A stretch of 64,000 bases of DNA from Oceanihabitans sp. IOP_32. GTDB lineage: Bacteria; Bacteroidota; Bacteroidia; Flavobacteriales; Flavobacteriaceae. The notes under the pieces were generated by a model. It was not told where the DNA came from. It saw nothing but the letters and a program-made list of their open reading frames with translations, and did no database searches. Within the stretch, counting starts at the first letter, position 1. Every line of letters starts with the position of its first letter. Made by a program: the position numbers and the translations under genes. Shown in pieces: positions 36,598 to 44,854 of the stretch. The DNA lies in contig NZ_CP040813.1 of NCBI RefSeq assembly GCF_009498295.1, positions 2,673,001 to 2,737,000 on the forward strand. The letters are read 5' to 3'.

Positions 36598-36920
36598 TAT
36601 AGTTTTAATTTTCCTTGTTTGACATTTTTACTTTTAACATACCTTGACTGTTCTTCGGCAACAGAGAAAACGTTATCAGAACAATTGTATTTGTGAACTT
36701 CATCAACTAAAATATCAGCAACAAATAAAGTTTTTAGTTCTTCGATATCTTTTTCGATAAATTTTGCAAGCTTTTCAAGGTTTGTAAAAGGGAATTTTTT
36801 ACGACCGTTCTCAATTTTACTTATATCAGTCATTATGATTCCAATTTCTTGACCAAATTCACTTTGATTCAGACCTTTATTTTCCCGTTCTTTTCTTAAA
36901 AACTCACCAAATGTTGCCAT
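36597..36920 (-). CDS. Cassette C7: XRE-family regulator
   Basis: This 107-residue protein has an HTH_XRE domain at residues 4-60: GEFLRKERENKGLNQSEFGQ, MTDISKIENGRKKFPFTNLE. It heads the restriction-modification operon and overlaps the large methyltransferase start by 1 bp. By position it is a controller protein that delays nuclease expression; no inverted-repeat C-box was identified. Confidence 0.85.
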   Translation of the reverse strand: MATFGEFLRKERENKGLNQSEFGQEIGIIMTDISKIENGRKKFPFTNLEKLAKFIEKDIEELKTLFVADILVDEVHKYNCSDNVFSVAEEQSRYVKSKNVKQGKLKL

Positions 36921-37002
36921 TTTTAGACTTGCTATTTATTAACTTGCTAATATTTAGCAAATATAATAAACTAATTCAGATATCAAAACTTAATTTTCAG
37001 TA

Positions 37003-37078
37003 AGCGTAGGAAAAAGGCAAGCTCTTTTTATTTTGTGAGGCACGAGCAAAATGAAATGTGCTTGACTGTGCTGTTGGC
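37003..37078. repeat. S2, second-family site
   Basis: CAAGCTCTTTTTATTTTG pairs with CAAAATGAAATGTGCTTG; same CTCTTTT/AAATGTG block as S1. It lies between the regulator promoter region and R7. Confidence 0.72.
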
Positions 37079-37095
37079 TTTTCAGAGCTTGTGTA

Positions 37096-37219
37096 CAACG
37101 GTTACGTATATGAAACGTTTGGCATTTCGAAGCGATTCCCTGTCAATATACAACGAATTTTGATACGAGCTATACTGCTCCATAAACCACTGACCGCCAA
37201 ATGTTTTATATACGATGTT
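37096..37219. repeat. R7, attC-like cassette site (type Rc)
   Basis: CAACGGTTACGTATATGAAA...TTTTATATACGATGTTA; inner stem AACGTTTGGCA / TGCCAAATGTT. Edge of C7: TACAC after R6 pairs with GTGTA before CAAC. Confidence 0.85.
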
Positions 37220-37247
37220 ACAGGTAGGCGTTCTTTCTGTTCTCTTG

Positions 37248-37949
37248 TCATACCGTCAATATTTTTAGTCCTTTCTCGTCAATAATTATTTTTTCGTTTT
37301 CTAATGTAGTCACTAAAGCAAACCCGTTATAAAATGGTTCTACTGTCAAGTAACGTTCTTTGTATAGTTCGTTTCCGTTTTTGTCTATGTGAAACCAACC
37401 ATCTTTGTCTTTGGCTGTTGCAAAGTTTTTGTGGAAGATTCCTAAATCAATAAATGATTTATCATTGATGAACTTTCCTTTGTTGTCAATGTGTCGGTAC
37501 AAACTATCTTCCGATTTTACACAAGCAATTCCGTCTTTGTAGTCACCTGCATAAATGTAACTCTGTTTATAAATGCGATTTCCGTTTAGGTCAATATGAA
37601 AATATTGGTTGTCTGCATTGCGAACCGTGCAAATATTTTCCTGATAGTTTCCTGTCCACAAGTAATTAGCAGAATAAACCTTGTTGCCTTTTTCATTGAT
37701 GTGAAACCAAAGGTTGTTGTCAATTACAGAAGCACGATTGCAGTAAAAACCGAATGTCCGTGAATATCTATTTTGGTATAGTCCTTTCCCACTTTTATCA
37801 ATGTGGTAAGCACCTGAACCGTCTAATACTGGTGCAAGTCCTGGCGAATGAAATTTCAATACTTCAATAAAAGTCTTGTCGAAAATTGGTTTTCCGTCAA
37901 AGACAAAATGTGTGCTGTCGTCTGAAACTTGTATGTCTTTCCAATTCAT
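37248..37949 (-). CDS. Cassette C8: WG-repeat protein
   Basis: This 233-residue soluble protein is built from six or seven repeats of about 34 residues with the pattern W/Y-F-H-I-D-x-x-G-N-x-x-Y (LWFHINEKGNKVYSANYLW, QYFHIDLNGNRIYKQSYIY, GWFHIDKNGNELYKERYLTV). These are WG-type repeats, which form beta structures and mediate binding. It is the last gene of a biosynthesis-like operon and overlaps the methyltransferase by 4 bp. Its role may be recognition of the small peptide product (inference). Confidence 0.8.
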   Translation of the reverse strand: MNWKDIQVSDDSTHFVFDGKPIFDKTFIEVLKFHSPGLAPVLDGSGAYHIDKSGKGLYQNRYSRTFGFYCNRASVIDNNLWFHINEKGNKVYSANYLWTGNYQENICTVRNADNQYFHIDLNGNRIYKQSYIYAGDYKDGIACVKSEDSLYRHIDNKGKFINDKSFIDLGIFHKNFATAKDKDGWFHIDKNGNELYKERYLTVEPFYNGFALVTTLENEKIIIDEKGLKILTV

Positions 37950-38911
37950 TTTTTGAAAATCAAAATGGTTTGTAATTCATTTAATTTTTTTTCGCTTTCA
38001 AATTGAAAACCTACATTTTCACAAAGCGAAATGTATTGAATTGATGTTCTTTCGTAGCTTTCACACATTGCAGACATATTGAGCGAAAGCAAAGACAAAT
38101 CAATTTTGATTTTATCTGAACAGTTTTCAATTACATATAATTTTCCATTATTTGGCAATGCTTCAAAGCAATTTTTCAAAATGATGCTTGCTTTTTTATC
38201 ATTCCAATCGTGAAGAACCCTTGAAAGTATTATTGATTCTGTTTCGTTTGGAATTTTGTCAAAGAAACTACCGCCTATTTTCTTGATGTTAGGAATAGCT
38301 ACTTTATCAATGACTTTTGGAAGGTCAAACAAAATACAATCTAAGTTTGGATTTTTTTTTTTGATGTTTTCTAAAACTGCTCCGTAACCACCGCCAACGT
38401 CCATTACAGATTTGTGTTTGCTGAAATCAATTACATCAGACAATCTTTTGTAATCATCTTTTGCGTATTGATACATTGCTTTATGGTAAGCGTGAAGCTT
38501 TTCGGGGTTGTCGTTTAGAAAATCGAAAAACGGCTTATTGTAAATTTCTTCAAACGAACTTTTTCCTGTCTTTATTGAAAAATCCAAATTCTGCCAGGCG
38601 ATTAAATGCTCACTACTCCAATTCAAACAAGCATATTTTAAACTTTCGGGGTTGTTTTCTGTAAGAATTTCAGACAAAGAATTGACCTTGTAAAAATCAG
38701 AGGTTTTTTCTAAAAAATCAGCACTATGCAACGCATTCAGCAAAAGCAATAATTTCTCTTCATTCAAAGAAAGTTCCATTGCCAATTGCTCTGCAGTTTT
38801 TGCTACAAGTAAACTTTCAAACAAGTTGAGTTTACAAGCTGTACTAACAGCCATATATTTCCAATGTTCCGTAAAAAACGATTTGAGGCTATATCTCATA
38901 AATTTTTCCAT
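37946..38911 (-). CDS. Cassette C8: O-methyltransferase-like protein
   Basis: 321 residues with the architecture of plant-type O-methyltransferases: an N-terminal dimerisation winged helix (FESLLVAKTAEQLAMELSLN, LLLLLNALHSADFLEK), then the SAM domain with MDVGGGYGAVLENIKK (motif I), CILFDLPKVID, and ILSRVLHDWNDKKASIIL followed by LPNNGKLYVIE. HDW is the usual catalytic-base region of the family. It overlaps the phosphatase gene by 23 bp. Substrate unknown; methylation of the peptide or a bound sugar is a guess from context. Confidence 0.85.
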   Translation of the reverse strand: MEKFMRYSLKSFFTEHWKYMAVSTACKLNLFESLLVAKTAEQLAMELSLNEEKLLLLLNALHSADFLEKTSDFYKVNSLSEILTENNPESLKYACLNWSSEHLIAWQNLDFSIKTGKSSFEEIYNKPFFDFLNDNPEKLHAYHKAMYQYAKDDYKRLSDVIDFSKHKSVMDVGGGYGAVLENIKKKNPNLDCILFDLPKVIDKVAIPNIKKIGGSFFDKIPNETESIILSRVLHDWNDKKASIILKNCFEALPNNGKLYVIENCSDKIKIDLSLLSLNMSAMCESYERTSIQYISLCENVGFQFESEKKLNELQTILIFKK

Positions 38912-39458
38912 CTATAAAAGTTAACCCCGTCATATAGTTTATCCAATTGTCTTTTGTATATACTTTCTTGTTTATACTGAAATGAAAAAAGGCAATTAGC
39001 ATATCGTGGGTAATGAAAATAGTAGTTCCGTTCTCTGTTGAGTTTTCTTTTATGAAACTTGTAATTCTATAATTCAACTCATCAATGTTAGTCATACCGG
39101 GAATTTCTTCGCCTTTCATAAATCGTTGATACATTTCATCAAAACCGTATTGAAGATAAAATTCCCCTGCAATTTTTTCGTCTGTAATATGAAGACCGGG
39201 TGCGCCTAATGCCGTTGTTTCAATAATTTCAATACTACTTCCATAACCTTTGGTCAGAAATTCAGCTGTTTGAACACAACGACCAACGGGACTTGTGAAA
39301 ATTCTATTGATTTTTCTTTCTGTAAGGCTTTCGCCAAACCTTTGTGCGTTTTGTTTTCCTTTTTCGTTCAATAAAATTTCATTTCCGAAAGAACCTTGCG
39401 GAATGTCATCTCTGTCAGCGTGGCGAAGTAAAAGTGATATTTTTCCGTTTTCCTTCAT
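38889..39458 (-). CDS. Cassette C8: histidine phosphatase family protein
   Basis: The 189-residue protein has the phosphoglycerate-mutase-like motif LLLRHADRDDIPQG (R-H with catalytic histidine) and IFTSPVGRCVQTAEFLTKG, plus the later FITHDMLIAFFHF that carries the second histidine. This matches histidine phosphatases that remove phosphate from small molecules or proteins. It abuts the GT-radical SAM gene with no gap and overlaps the methyltransferase. RHADRxD instead of RHG is an atypical form. Confidence 0.85.
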   Translation of the reverse strand: MKENGKISLLLRHADRDDIPQGSFGNEILLNEKGKQNAQRFGESLTERKINRIFTSPVGRCVQTAEFLTKGYGSSIEIIETTALGAPGLHITDEKIAGEFYLQYGFDEMYQRFMKGEEIPGMTNIDELNYRITSFIKENSTENGTTIFITHDMLIAFFHFSINKKVYTKDNWINYMTGLTFIDGKIYEI

Positions 39459-41750
39459 TTAGTTCGGTTTACGCATATTGCAGGTTTTACACAAATCAAT
39501 TGTCTTGTAATTTTTTACAAGAGTTTGATAAGTGTTGCTCTGCAACACTTCTTCAATACTTGTATTTTCTATGTTGCCAAAATCACCAAGAGTATTTCGC
39601 TGTTCATCTGGTGCACAACAAGGCGAAATTTTACCCGTGGCAGAAACCCAAAGCTCCTTTTCTAAAAATGGACATTCGTAGCTTTCGGAGATTTCTTTGC
39701 TTTCGTTTTGATGCAACGCAATGATATTTTCCAAAATCACTTTTTCGCCATCTGGCTTGCGGAATTTTTCTTGCGCATCATTCGCTTGTTTTACATATTC
39801 ATTCCATTGCAAAATACTTTCAGGCGTTGCTTTCATTGACAAATGTTTAATTTCGTCAAAGTGTGCCCAAAGCTGATGTCCTTTTACTCTATCAACACCC
39901 AACTCTGCCGCCAACTTCACAATGTCCGCCAATTCGTGCATATTGTTTTGCATAAACGTAAGTTGAAACGTTACACGGCAGTAATTACCTGTTTTTGCAA
40001 AGTGTTCATCACGAATTAGGATAAACTCTTTCACGTTTGCAACTGCTTCTTCAAAGTTTATTTTCAACATTACTTTTTGCGAAGTTTCGGCAGTTGCACC
40101 GTTCCAACTTATTTTTACGTCCGTTGTAATTGGAACAATTAGTTTCGCCCATTCTGTAACGGTTTTCTCGGTTGTTCTCGGAAATGTTCCGTTAGTTGTT
40201 AAATTCATCTTGATGTTGTATTTGTAACACAACTCAATAAAGTGGGCAAAATGCTTGTAGATTAACGGTTCGCCCATTGTGGACGGTATCATTTCCGTAA
40301 CACCGATTTTTTTCGCTTGCTCAAAAATTGGTTCTAACCATTCTTTCGGCATTCTGCGATGTTTACCGTTTAGTTTTTCTTTGATGTAAGTTGAAAACGG
40401 ACTGTGTTCTTCGCACATTGTGCAACTCAAATTACAATCTTCAGGATTTGTGTCAAGCGTAATACGCCAAAGTTTGTAAATAAATTTGCTGTAAATATTT
40501 TCTAATTCTTTGCAATGGTCTTTAATATTTGGAACGCTTCCGTCTGCGGAATACAAATAACCTTTTTCACCTAACGTTTTCATTTTGTCAGGATTTGAAA
40601 CAGCAAATTTCATTTGCTCTGCTAAAGAATTTGCGTTGCGATGTTCAAACAAAAGTCCGTTTACATTGTGTTGAACATATTCTTTCATTCCGCCAAAATC
40701 GGCTGTGATTACAGGAACTTTACACGATTGCGCTTCGTGAATTACAAGAGGCGAATTTTCGCCCCAAATACTCGGAACCACAATGCAGTCAACAATTGAA
40801 AAAACATCATTCGCCAAATTATGATTGATGTATTCTCCCGAAAACTCAATCTTGTTTTTTGAATTTTCGGCTAATGATTTTAAAGCATTTGTACTTTGTC
40901 CGTTTGCTCTGCCAAATATTTTAAGCGTTGCAGTTTCTTCAATTTGCTTAAATGCTTTAATCAATAGATTTACTCCTTTTGCAGGGATGTGAGTTCCGAT
41001 ATAAGCAAAAGTGTAATTCGTTTTCTCTTTTGATTTTTCTGTTTGTGTTAAGTATTCCGTAGGGAAACCATAATCCAAATAAATAATTTTGTTTTCTGGA
41101 ACGGCAAATTCGTTGATAAATCTATTACGCAAATAATTTGAAGGTGCGATAAGCAAATCAACTTTGTTGATGATAGCTTTTGTTTCAATCATTCGTTGAT
41201 GTATCCAACTACTCCAATTTTCAATGTCTGCGTTTTCGTTTTCTTCTCGTCCGCTGAAATAAACTTTGTAGCAATCAGTTGCACATTTTTTGTCGCCTTG
41301 CTTTTCGCACAATTGAAAGTTGTTTGCATTTCCAATGCTTCGTGTCATAAATTGTCCACGTGGACACATTAACCAAAAGTCGTGAAGCGTGTAAACAATA
41401 GGGATTTTGAGCTTGTTCAGTTCGTCAATCAAGCCTGTTGAAAGATGATTAAGATGTCCGATGTGAGCAATGTCGGGTTTGATTTGCTTTACCAATTCAG
41501 CAAAGTTGTCGTCCATAAGTTTGTGGCGATAACCGTCCTTGCCCTGCGGATTGTTTACGAAGTAAAGCGTTAAGTTGTCGTTTACTTTTTGCTCACGAAT
41601 ACTGAAACAAGACGAATACGGATTTTCTTCTCTCGTAAAAACAGAAACTTTGTGATATTTTGAAAGTTCGTTACAGATTGATTGGCTGTAAACTTCTGAA
41701 CCTGCATTGTAATTTGGCGGATAGCCGTGAATAATTTTTAAAATGTGCAT
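39459..41750 (-). CDS. Cassette C8: glycosyltransferase family 4 / radical SAM fusion
   Basis: 763 residues in two halves. Residues 1-400 are a GT4 glycosyltransferase: MHILKIIHGYPPNYNAGSEV, IGTHIPAKGVNLLIKAFKQ, and the nucleotide-sugar motif IWGENSPLVIHEAQSCKVPV. Residues ~430-763 are a radical SAM enzyme: EDCNLSCTMCEEHSPFS has the CxxxCxxC iron-sulfur ligands, followed by PSTMGEPLIYKHF and LTTNGTFP; the C-terminal SPASM-like region has CPFLEKELWVSATGKISPCC and DLCKTCNMRKPN. Such fusions are rare. The enzyme follows a 44-residue peptide gene, so a role in modifying that peptide is proposed. Confidence 0.85.
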   Translation of the reverse strand: MHILKIIHGYPPNYNAGSEVYSQSICNELSKYHKVSVFTREENPYSSCFSIREQKVNDNLTLYFVNNPQGKDGYRHKLMDDNFAELVKQIKPDIAHIGHLNHLSTGLIDELNKLKIPIVYTLHDFWLMCPRGQFMTRSIGNANNFQLCEKQGDKKCATDCYKVYFSGREENENADIENWSSWIHQRMIETKAIINKVDLLIAPSNYLRNRFINEFAVPENKIIYLDYGFPTEYLTQTEKSKEKTNYTFAYIGTHIPAKGVNLLIKAFKQIEETATLKIFGRANGQSTNALKSLAENSKNKIEFSGEYINHNLANDVFSIVDCIVVPSIWGENSPLVIHEAQSCKVPVITADFGGMKEYVQHNVNGLLFEHRNANSLAEQMKFAVSNPDKMKTLGEKGYLYSADGSVPNIKDHCKELENIYSKFIYKLWRITLDTNPEDCNLSCTMCEEHSPFSTYIKEKLNGKHRRMPKEWLEPIFEQAKKIGVTEMIPSTMGEPLIYKHFAHFIELCYKYNIKMNLTTNGTFPRTTEKTVTEWAKLIVPITTDVKISWNGATAETSQKVMLKINFEEAVANVKEFILIRDEHFAKTGNYCRVTFQLTFMQNNMHELADIVKLAAELGVDRVKGHQLWAHFDEIKHLSMKATPESILQWNEYVKQANDAQEKFRKPDGEKVILENIIALHQNESKEISESYECPFLEKELWVSATGKISPCCAPDEQRNTLGDFGNIENTSIEEVLQSNTYQTLVKNYKTIDLCKTCNMRKPN

Positions 41751-41775
41751 TTTACTTTATTTTCAATTAATATAA

Positions 41776-41798
41776 GCAAGCGGGCTTCGCCCGCTTGC
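41776..41798. terminator. Perfect hairpin between peptide gene and GT-radical SAM gene
   Basis: GCAAGCGGGC and GCCCGCTTGC form a 10-bp stem around TTC. It lies 11 bp after the peptide stop. A partial terminator in this position would raise peptide over enzyme expression, as in many ribosomal-peptide operons. Confidence 0.6.
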
Positions 41799-41809
41799 AG
41801 AATGCACAG

Positions 41810-41944
41810 CTATCTCTTACCTTTTTGGTTCGGATTAAGCTGTTTTCCACGATTCCCTTGATTTTTGTCATGAGTCGTGTTGCTGCCCTTAGTGCCTTTG
41901 TTGGCATTTTTGATGTCAGCCTGATGATTAGATTTCTTTGTCAT
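41810..41944 (-). CDS. Cassette C8: 44-residue small peptide, candidate precursor
   Basis: The frame runs from an ATG at 41942-41944 to TAG at 41810-41812 and reads MTKKSNHQADIKNANKGTKG, then SNTTHDKNQGNRGKQLNPNQ and KGKR. It is very hydrophilic, with no cysteine, and rich in N, K, G and Q. Similar short NRG-Q-NPN peptides occur widely in Bacteroidota without a known role. It is the first gene of the cassette, followed by a hairpin and the GT-radical SAM fusion. Precursor or modified-peptide function is inferred from order only; composition fits a real gene. Confidence 0.6.
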   Translation of the reverse strand: MTKKSNHQADIKNANKGTKGSNTTHDKNQGNRGKQLNPNQKGKR

Positions 41945-42079
41945 AATCACAACAGTTTATTGTTACGCCTACTCTTTAATTGCTTTTCGGCATCCGCACC
42001 GTCAGTTTTGAATGGACTTCAGAATAACCATTTTATTTTCACCGTTGTCGGTTTGTAGTGTCTTTCTTTCGCTTACCTG

Positions 42080-42208
42080 TAACGTGATTGTGTATGGTTA
42101 GTTGCGTGGTTAAGCCACTAATTTAGTAAACAAAAACGAACGCAAGAAAATTCCGAAGGAATTTTCCAAATAAGCACTTGCCAAAGCAATTAATTATACA
42201 CGGTGTTG
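42080..42208. repeat. R8, attC-like cassette site (type Rb)
   Basis: TAACGTGATTGTGTATGGTT...AATTATACACGGTGTTG, nested hairpin AAAATTCCGAAGGAATTTT. Edge of C8: ACAGGTA after R7 pairs with TACCTGT before AAC. Confidence 0.87.
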
Positions 42209-42223
42209 CCAGTAGTGTTTTTA

Positions 42224-42802
42224 TTATTTTATTCGTTTTCTATTCACGTTATACATATCAAAATTTGGATGTTTCCAAAATTTTTCAAGTCCGTTTTTGT
42301 CAATGTATTCCATTTCAGATGCGTAAATCGGATATAGTCCTGCAATATTGATTTTGTAATTCAAACCAATGTCAATATTCGCAAAATCTTTTTTGTCCAA
42401 AATCGATGGTGCAAACACAAGAAATGCATCCATTTCAGATTCGTCCGATATTTTTTCTCTGAAGTTAATTGTATTGCTATAACTAAATGGACAATTTCCT
42501 CTCAAACTATTGGCTAAATATCCAGCAACTTGAGCCCAAGAAGCGTCTTTTGAATCAACCGTTATTATTAATTCAGGTCGTCCTAATTTCCAATCAGGAT
42601 GGTTTCCGAGTGAAAGTCCGTATGTAATTCCAGTTATCATTCCTTTTTCTGGAATATCTTTATAAACTATGCTCGTAACTCCAGCAATTCCATTCGTTTC
42701 CGATTCCTCTTTGTAATATTCAGGTTCGGTTTGGAAAATTCTGTCCAAATGAGTCATAAACTTTTCGACTGGTGTTTTCTTCTTAAATAATCCTTTCAGC
42801 AT
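42224..42802 (-). CDS. Cassette C9: SUFU-family protein
   Basis: The 192-residue protein resembles bacterial Suppressor-of-fused (SUFU) domain proteins: ITYGLSLGNHPDWKLGRPEL, ITVDSKDASWAQVAGYLANS, LRGNCPFSYSNTINF, DAFLVFAPSILDK and the C-terminal ISLYPIYASE-type block (NIAGLYPIYASEMEYI). Bacterial SUFU proteins are often found as immunity proteins for secreted toxins. It is alone in its cassette: 15 bp to R8 and 22 bp to R9. No toxin gene is adjacent. Confidence 0.8.
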   Translation of the reverse strand: MLKGLFKKKTPVEKFMTHLDRIFQTEPEYYKEESETNGIAGVTSIVYKDIPEKGMITGITYGLSLGNHPDWKLGRPELIITVDSKDASWAQVAGYLANSLRGNCPFSYSNTINFREKISDESEMDAFLVFAPSILDKKDFANIDIGLNYKINIAGLYPIYASEMEYIDKNGLEKFWKHPNFDMYNVNRKRIK

Positions 42803-42824
42803 AAAGATTGGTTTACATTACTGG

Positions 42825-42950
42825 CAACGGTCTAGTATAAGAATAGTAGCGGATTAAAAATCACTAACTTTTCGGTTAAACACAGACCTTTTTTATATTT
42901 ACTTACTTTCGTTTTAGCGATCAAACCGCTATTATTTTTATACATTGTTG
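42825..42950. repeat. R9, attC-like cassette site (type Ra)
   Basis: CAACGGTCTAGTATAAGAAT...TTTTATACATTGTTG; inner stem AGTAGCGG / CCGCTATT. Edge of C9: CCAGTAGTG after R8 pairs with CATTACTGG before CAAC. Confidence 0.88.
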
Positions 42951-42960
42951 GCAACTGGCT

Positions 42961-43737
42961 TTATTTCCACCATTCATTTAGTTCTTCCTTTTTCGCTGTT
43001 TCATTTCCATAAAGCCAAGCCTTTTGGTAATTCTCCCAGCCTTTATCATAATATTTTTCACTTGGCGAAAACTCTCCAGCTCCAATGTCAAAATCTCGAT
43101 TCGTAATTGGAATTCTATAATCCGCCCAATTGCATATTTTTTCTTTACCTGTTGAATAGCTTTTCCAAATTCCAACAAACGCATTATTCAAATATCCGTC
43201 AGATATGAATTCAATTTTGTCGTATTCGATTTTGTTTTCGGAATTCAGATACCATTTAGAATGTAATTTGCCTTTAAAAATTCCGCTATGTTTTTGTTCC
43301 GAATTTTCTTTGAATTCGTAATCTGCAACTAAAATTCCTTGCGATTTAATTCCTTTGTCAGCATATTCATCGTCAACTCCAAAATGTAGTTCTTTAAGTT
43401 CTTTTATTTCGGTCAGTTTTATAATTCCAGAAAAGTCACAAATCGTTCCTTTTACACAAGATTTTCCGGTTACAGAATATTCATTCGGATTGTTAGAATC
43501 TTTCTTTACTGAAATTAACTTGATTTTTAGTCTTTGATGGTCATCGCCAATTATTCCAAGAACATTGTTGTTTTGAGAAAATGTCCAAATTTTTGAAAAG
43601 TCAAATTGGTTGTATTCTGTTACTAAATTTTTTTCTTTCAATTCTTCATTTCTTGGAAAGTTCCATTCAATTCTGTTTACTGTTTGAGCAAACGAAATTT
43701 GACTTAAAAGAAGTAATATTATAATTATTCGATTCAT
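42961..43737 (-). CDS. Cassette C10: exported hypothetical protein
   Basis: 258 residues with signal peptide MNRIIIILLLLSQISFA. The mature part is rich in charged and aromatic residues (WNFPRNEELKEKNLVTEYNQ, IGDDHQRLKIKLISV, SGIFKGKLHSKWYLN, FVGIWKSYSTGKEKICNW) and looks like a beta-rich domain. No family is recognised. It fills a single-gene cassette with 10 bp to R9 and 15 bp to R10, the most compact in the array. Confidence 0.65.
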   Translation of the reverse strand: MNRIIIILLLLSQISFAQTVNRIEWNFPRNEELKEKNLVTEYNQFDFSKIWTFSQNNNVLGIIGDDHQRLKIKLISVKKDSNNPNEYSVTGKSCVKGTICDFSGIIKLTEIKELKELHFGVDDEYADKGIKSQGILVADYEFKENSEQKHSGIFKGKLHSKWYLNSENKIEYDKIEFISDGYLNNAFVGIWKSYSTGKEKICNWADYRIPITNRDFDIGAGEFSPSEKYYDKGWENYQKAWLYGNETAKKEELNEWWK

Positions 43738-43752
43738 TTTTCAGCTTGTTGC

Positions 43753-43877
43753 CAACGGTCTCGGCTATGAGTAGTTGCGTTGGTTAGCATTTAACTTTGC
43801 AAGTACACACCAAACTGAAAATCCGCAAGGATTTTCAGAAGTAGGCGAGAACAAGCAATTACTTATAGCCATTGTTG
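43753..43877. repeat. R10, attC-like cassette site (type Rb)
   Basis: CAACGGTCTCGGCTATGAGT...ACTTATAGCCATTGTTG; inner box GGCTAT/ATAGCC here replaces GTATA/TATAC, which is a compensatory change on both arms. Nested hairpin AAAATCCGCAAGGATTTT. Edge of C10: GCAAC after R9 GTTG pairs with GTTGC. Confidence 0.88.
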
Positions 43878-43888
43878 GCAAATCGTTT

Positions 43889-44683
43889 TTATTTTTTATA
43901 AATCAGTGAGTTTTCAATTCCTTTCACGGTTTGTAACCAACCTTCGTCATTCAACATAAACATTTCAAGAGGTAATTCCAGTTTCTCTCCTTCCATTGAA
44001 TTTTGAACTGTTCCAATACAAGCTGCTCTTGAATTGTCTGAATAAGTGTCGAGCACAAATCCAAGCATTAAGATGCTTTCATTATTCCTTACCATTGCAT
44101 AATGATAAACTTCTCTAATCACACTTACTTTTGAAAAATTAGATTGAAATTTTTTCAATAAGTTTCCTGAAATCGGTTTCATTGGTGTTCCAACTGTAAC
44201 TTGCGTTTCTTCTTGAATTGTTTCCGTTTGAATATTTTCTCTGTTTCGCTCAAGTACAAACATTGTCGGCATATCAGTGTCAATAACAATTCTATCAATT
44301 CCGTGTGCTTGACAAAAGTCAATCACGTCTTTAGATTTCATTGCAGTATATTCAGTTTCTTTTTTAGTCCATTCAACAAGTTTTTCTGGTGAAGTAAATG
44401 CTCCCAAAACTTTAAGTCCATCTTGGTCAAAAACTGAAGTTAATTTTAAGGTAGAATCTTTTTGTAAAGTAGTCCAATTATCTTTTGGCTCTCCGTCATT
44501 TACTGAAGGTAAAACTAACATAGCGTTGCCTTCCATAATTTCATTGAATGCTTTTTGATAATTCTCTTGACTTTGGTTCTTACCATATTTTTCTAATAAA
44601 CCAACCAATTTGGTATTATCAGGATTCTCATTATTTTCAGCAACTTTCTTTTTCGTTCCAAAAAGTTTGTCAAATATTCCCAT
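43889..44683 (-). CDS. Cassette C11: SseB-family protein
   Basis: The 264-residue protein shows an SseB N-terminal domain: NAMLVLPSVNDGEPK, LKLTSVFDQDGLKVLGAFTS, EYTAMKSKDVIDFCQAHGID and IVIDTDMPTMFVLERN. The C-terminal part (FQSNFSKVSVIREVYHYAMV) matches the second SseB-associated domain. SseB proteins are linked to serine sensitivity and often sit with secretion or toxin-immunity genes. The N-terminus MGIFDKLFGTKKK is basic. Single-gene cassette. Confidence 0.78.
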   Translation of the reverse strand: MGIFDKLFGTKKKVAENNENPDNTKLVGLLEKYGKNQSQENYQKAFNEIMEGNAMLVLPSVNDGEPKDNWTTLQKDSTLKLTSVFDQDGLKVLGAFTSPEKLVEWTKKETEYTAMKSKDVIDFCQAHGIDRIVIDTDMPTMFVLERNRENIQTETIQEETQVTVGTPMKPISGNLLKKFQSNFSKVSVIREVYHYAMVRNNESILMLGFVLDTYSDNSRAACIGTVQNSMEGEKLELPLEMFMLNDEGWLQTVKGIENSLIYKK

Positions 44684-44711
44684 TCAGTTTTCGTTTCGTT
44701 TAAATGTTTGC

Positions 44712-44836
44712 CAACGGTTACGTATATGAAACGTTTGGCATTTCGAAGTACTTATCTGTCAAGTTACAACAAACTTTGATACGGGCTGAAATGCTCGATA
44801 ACCCATTGACTGCCAAATGTTTTATATACGATGTTA
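44712..44836. repeat. R11, attC-like cassette site (type Rc)
   Basis: CAACGGTTACGTATATGAAA...TTTTATATACGATGTTA; inner stem ACGTTTGGCA / TGCCAAATGT. Almost identical to R7. Edge of C11: GCAAA after R10 pairs with TTTGC. Confidence 0.87.
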
Positions 44837-44854
44837 GCGGTTCGGCTTTTGTTT

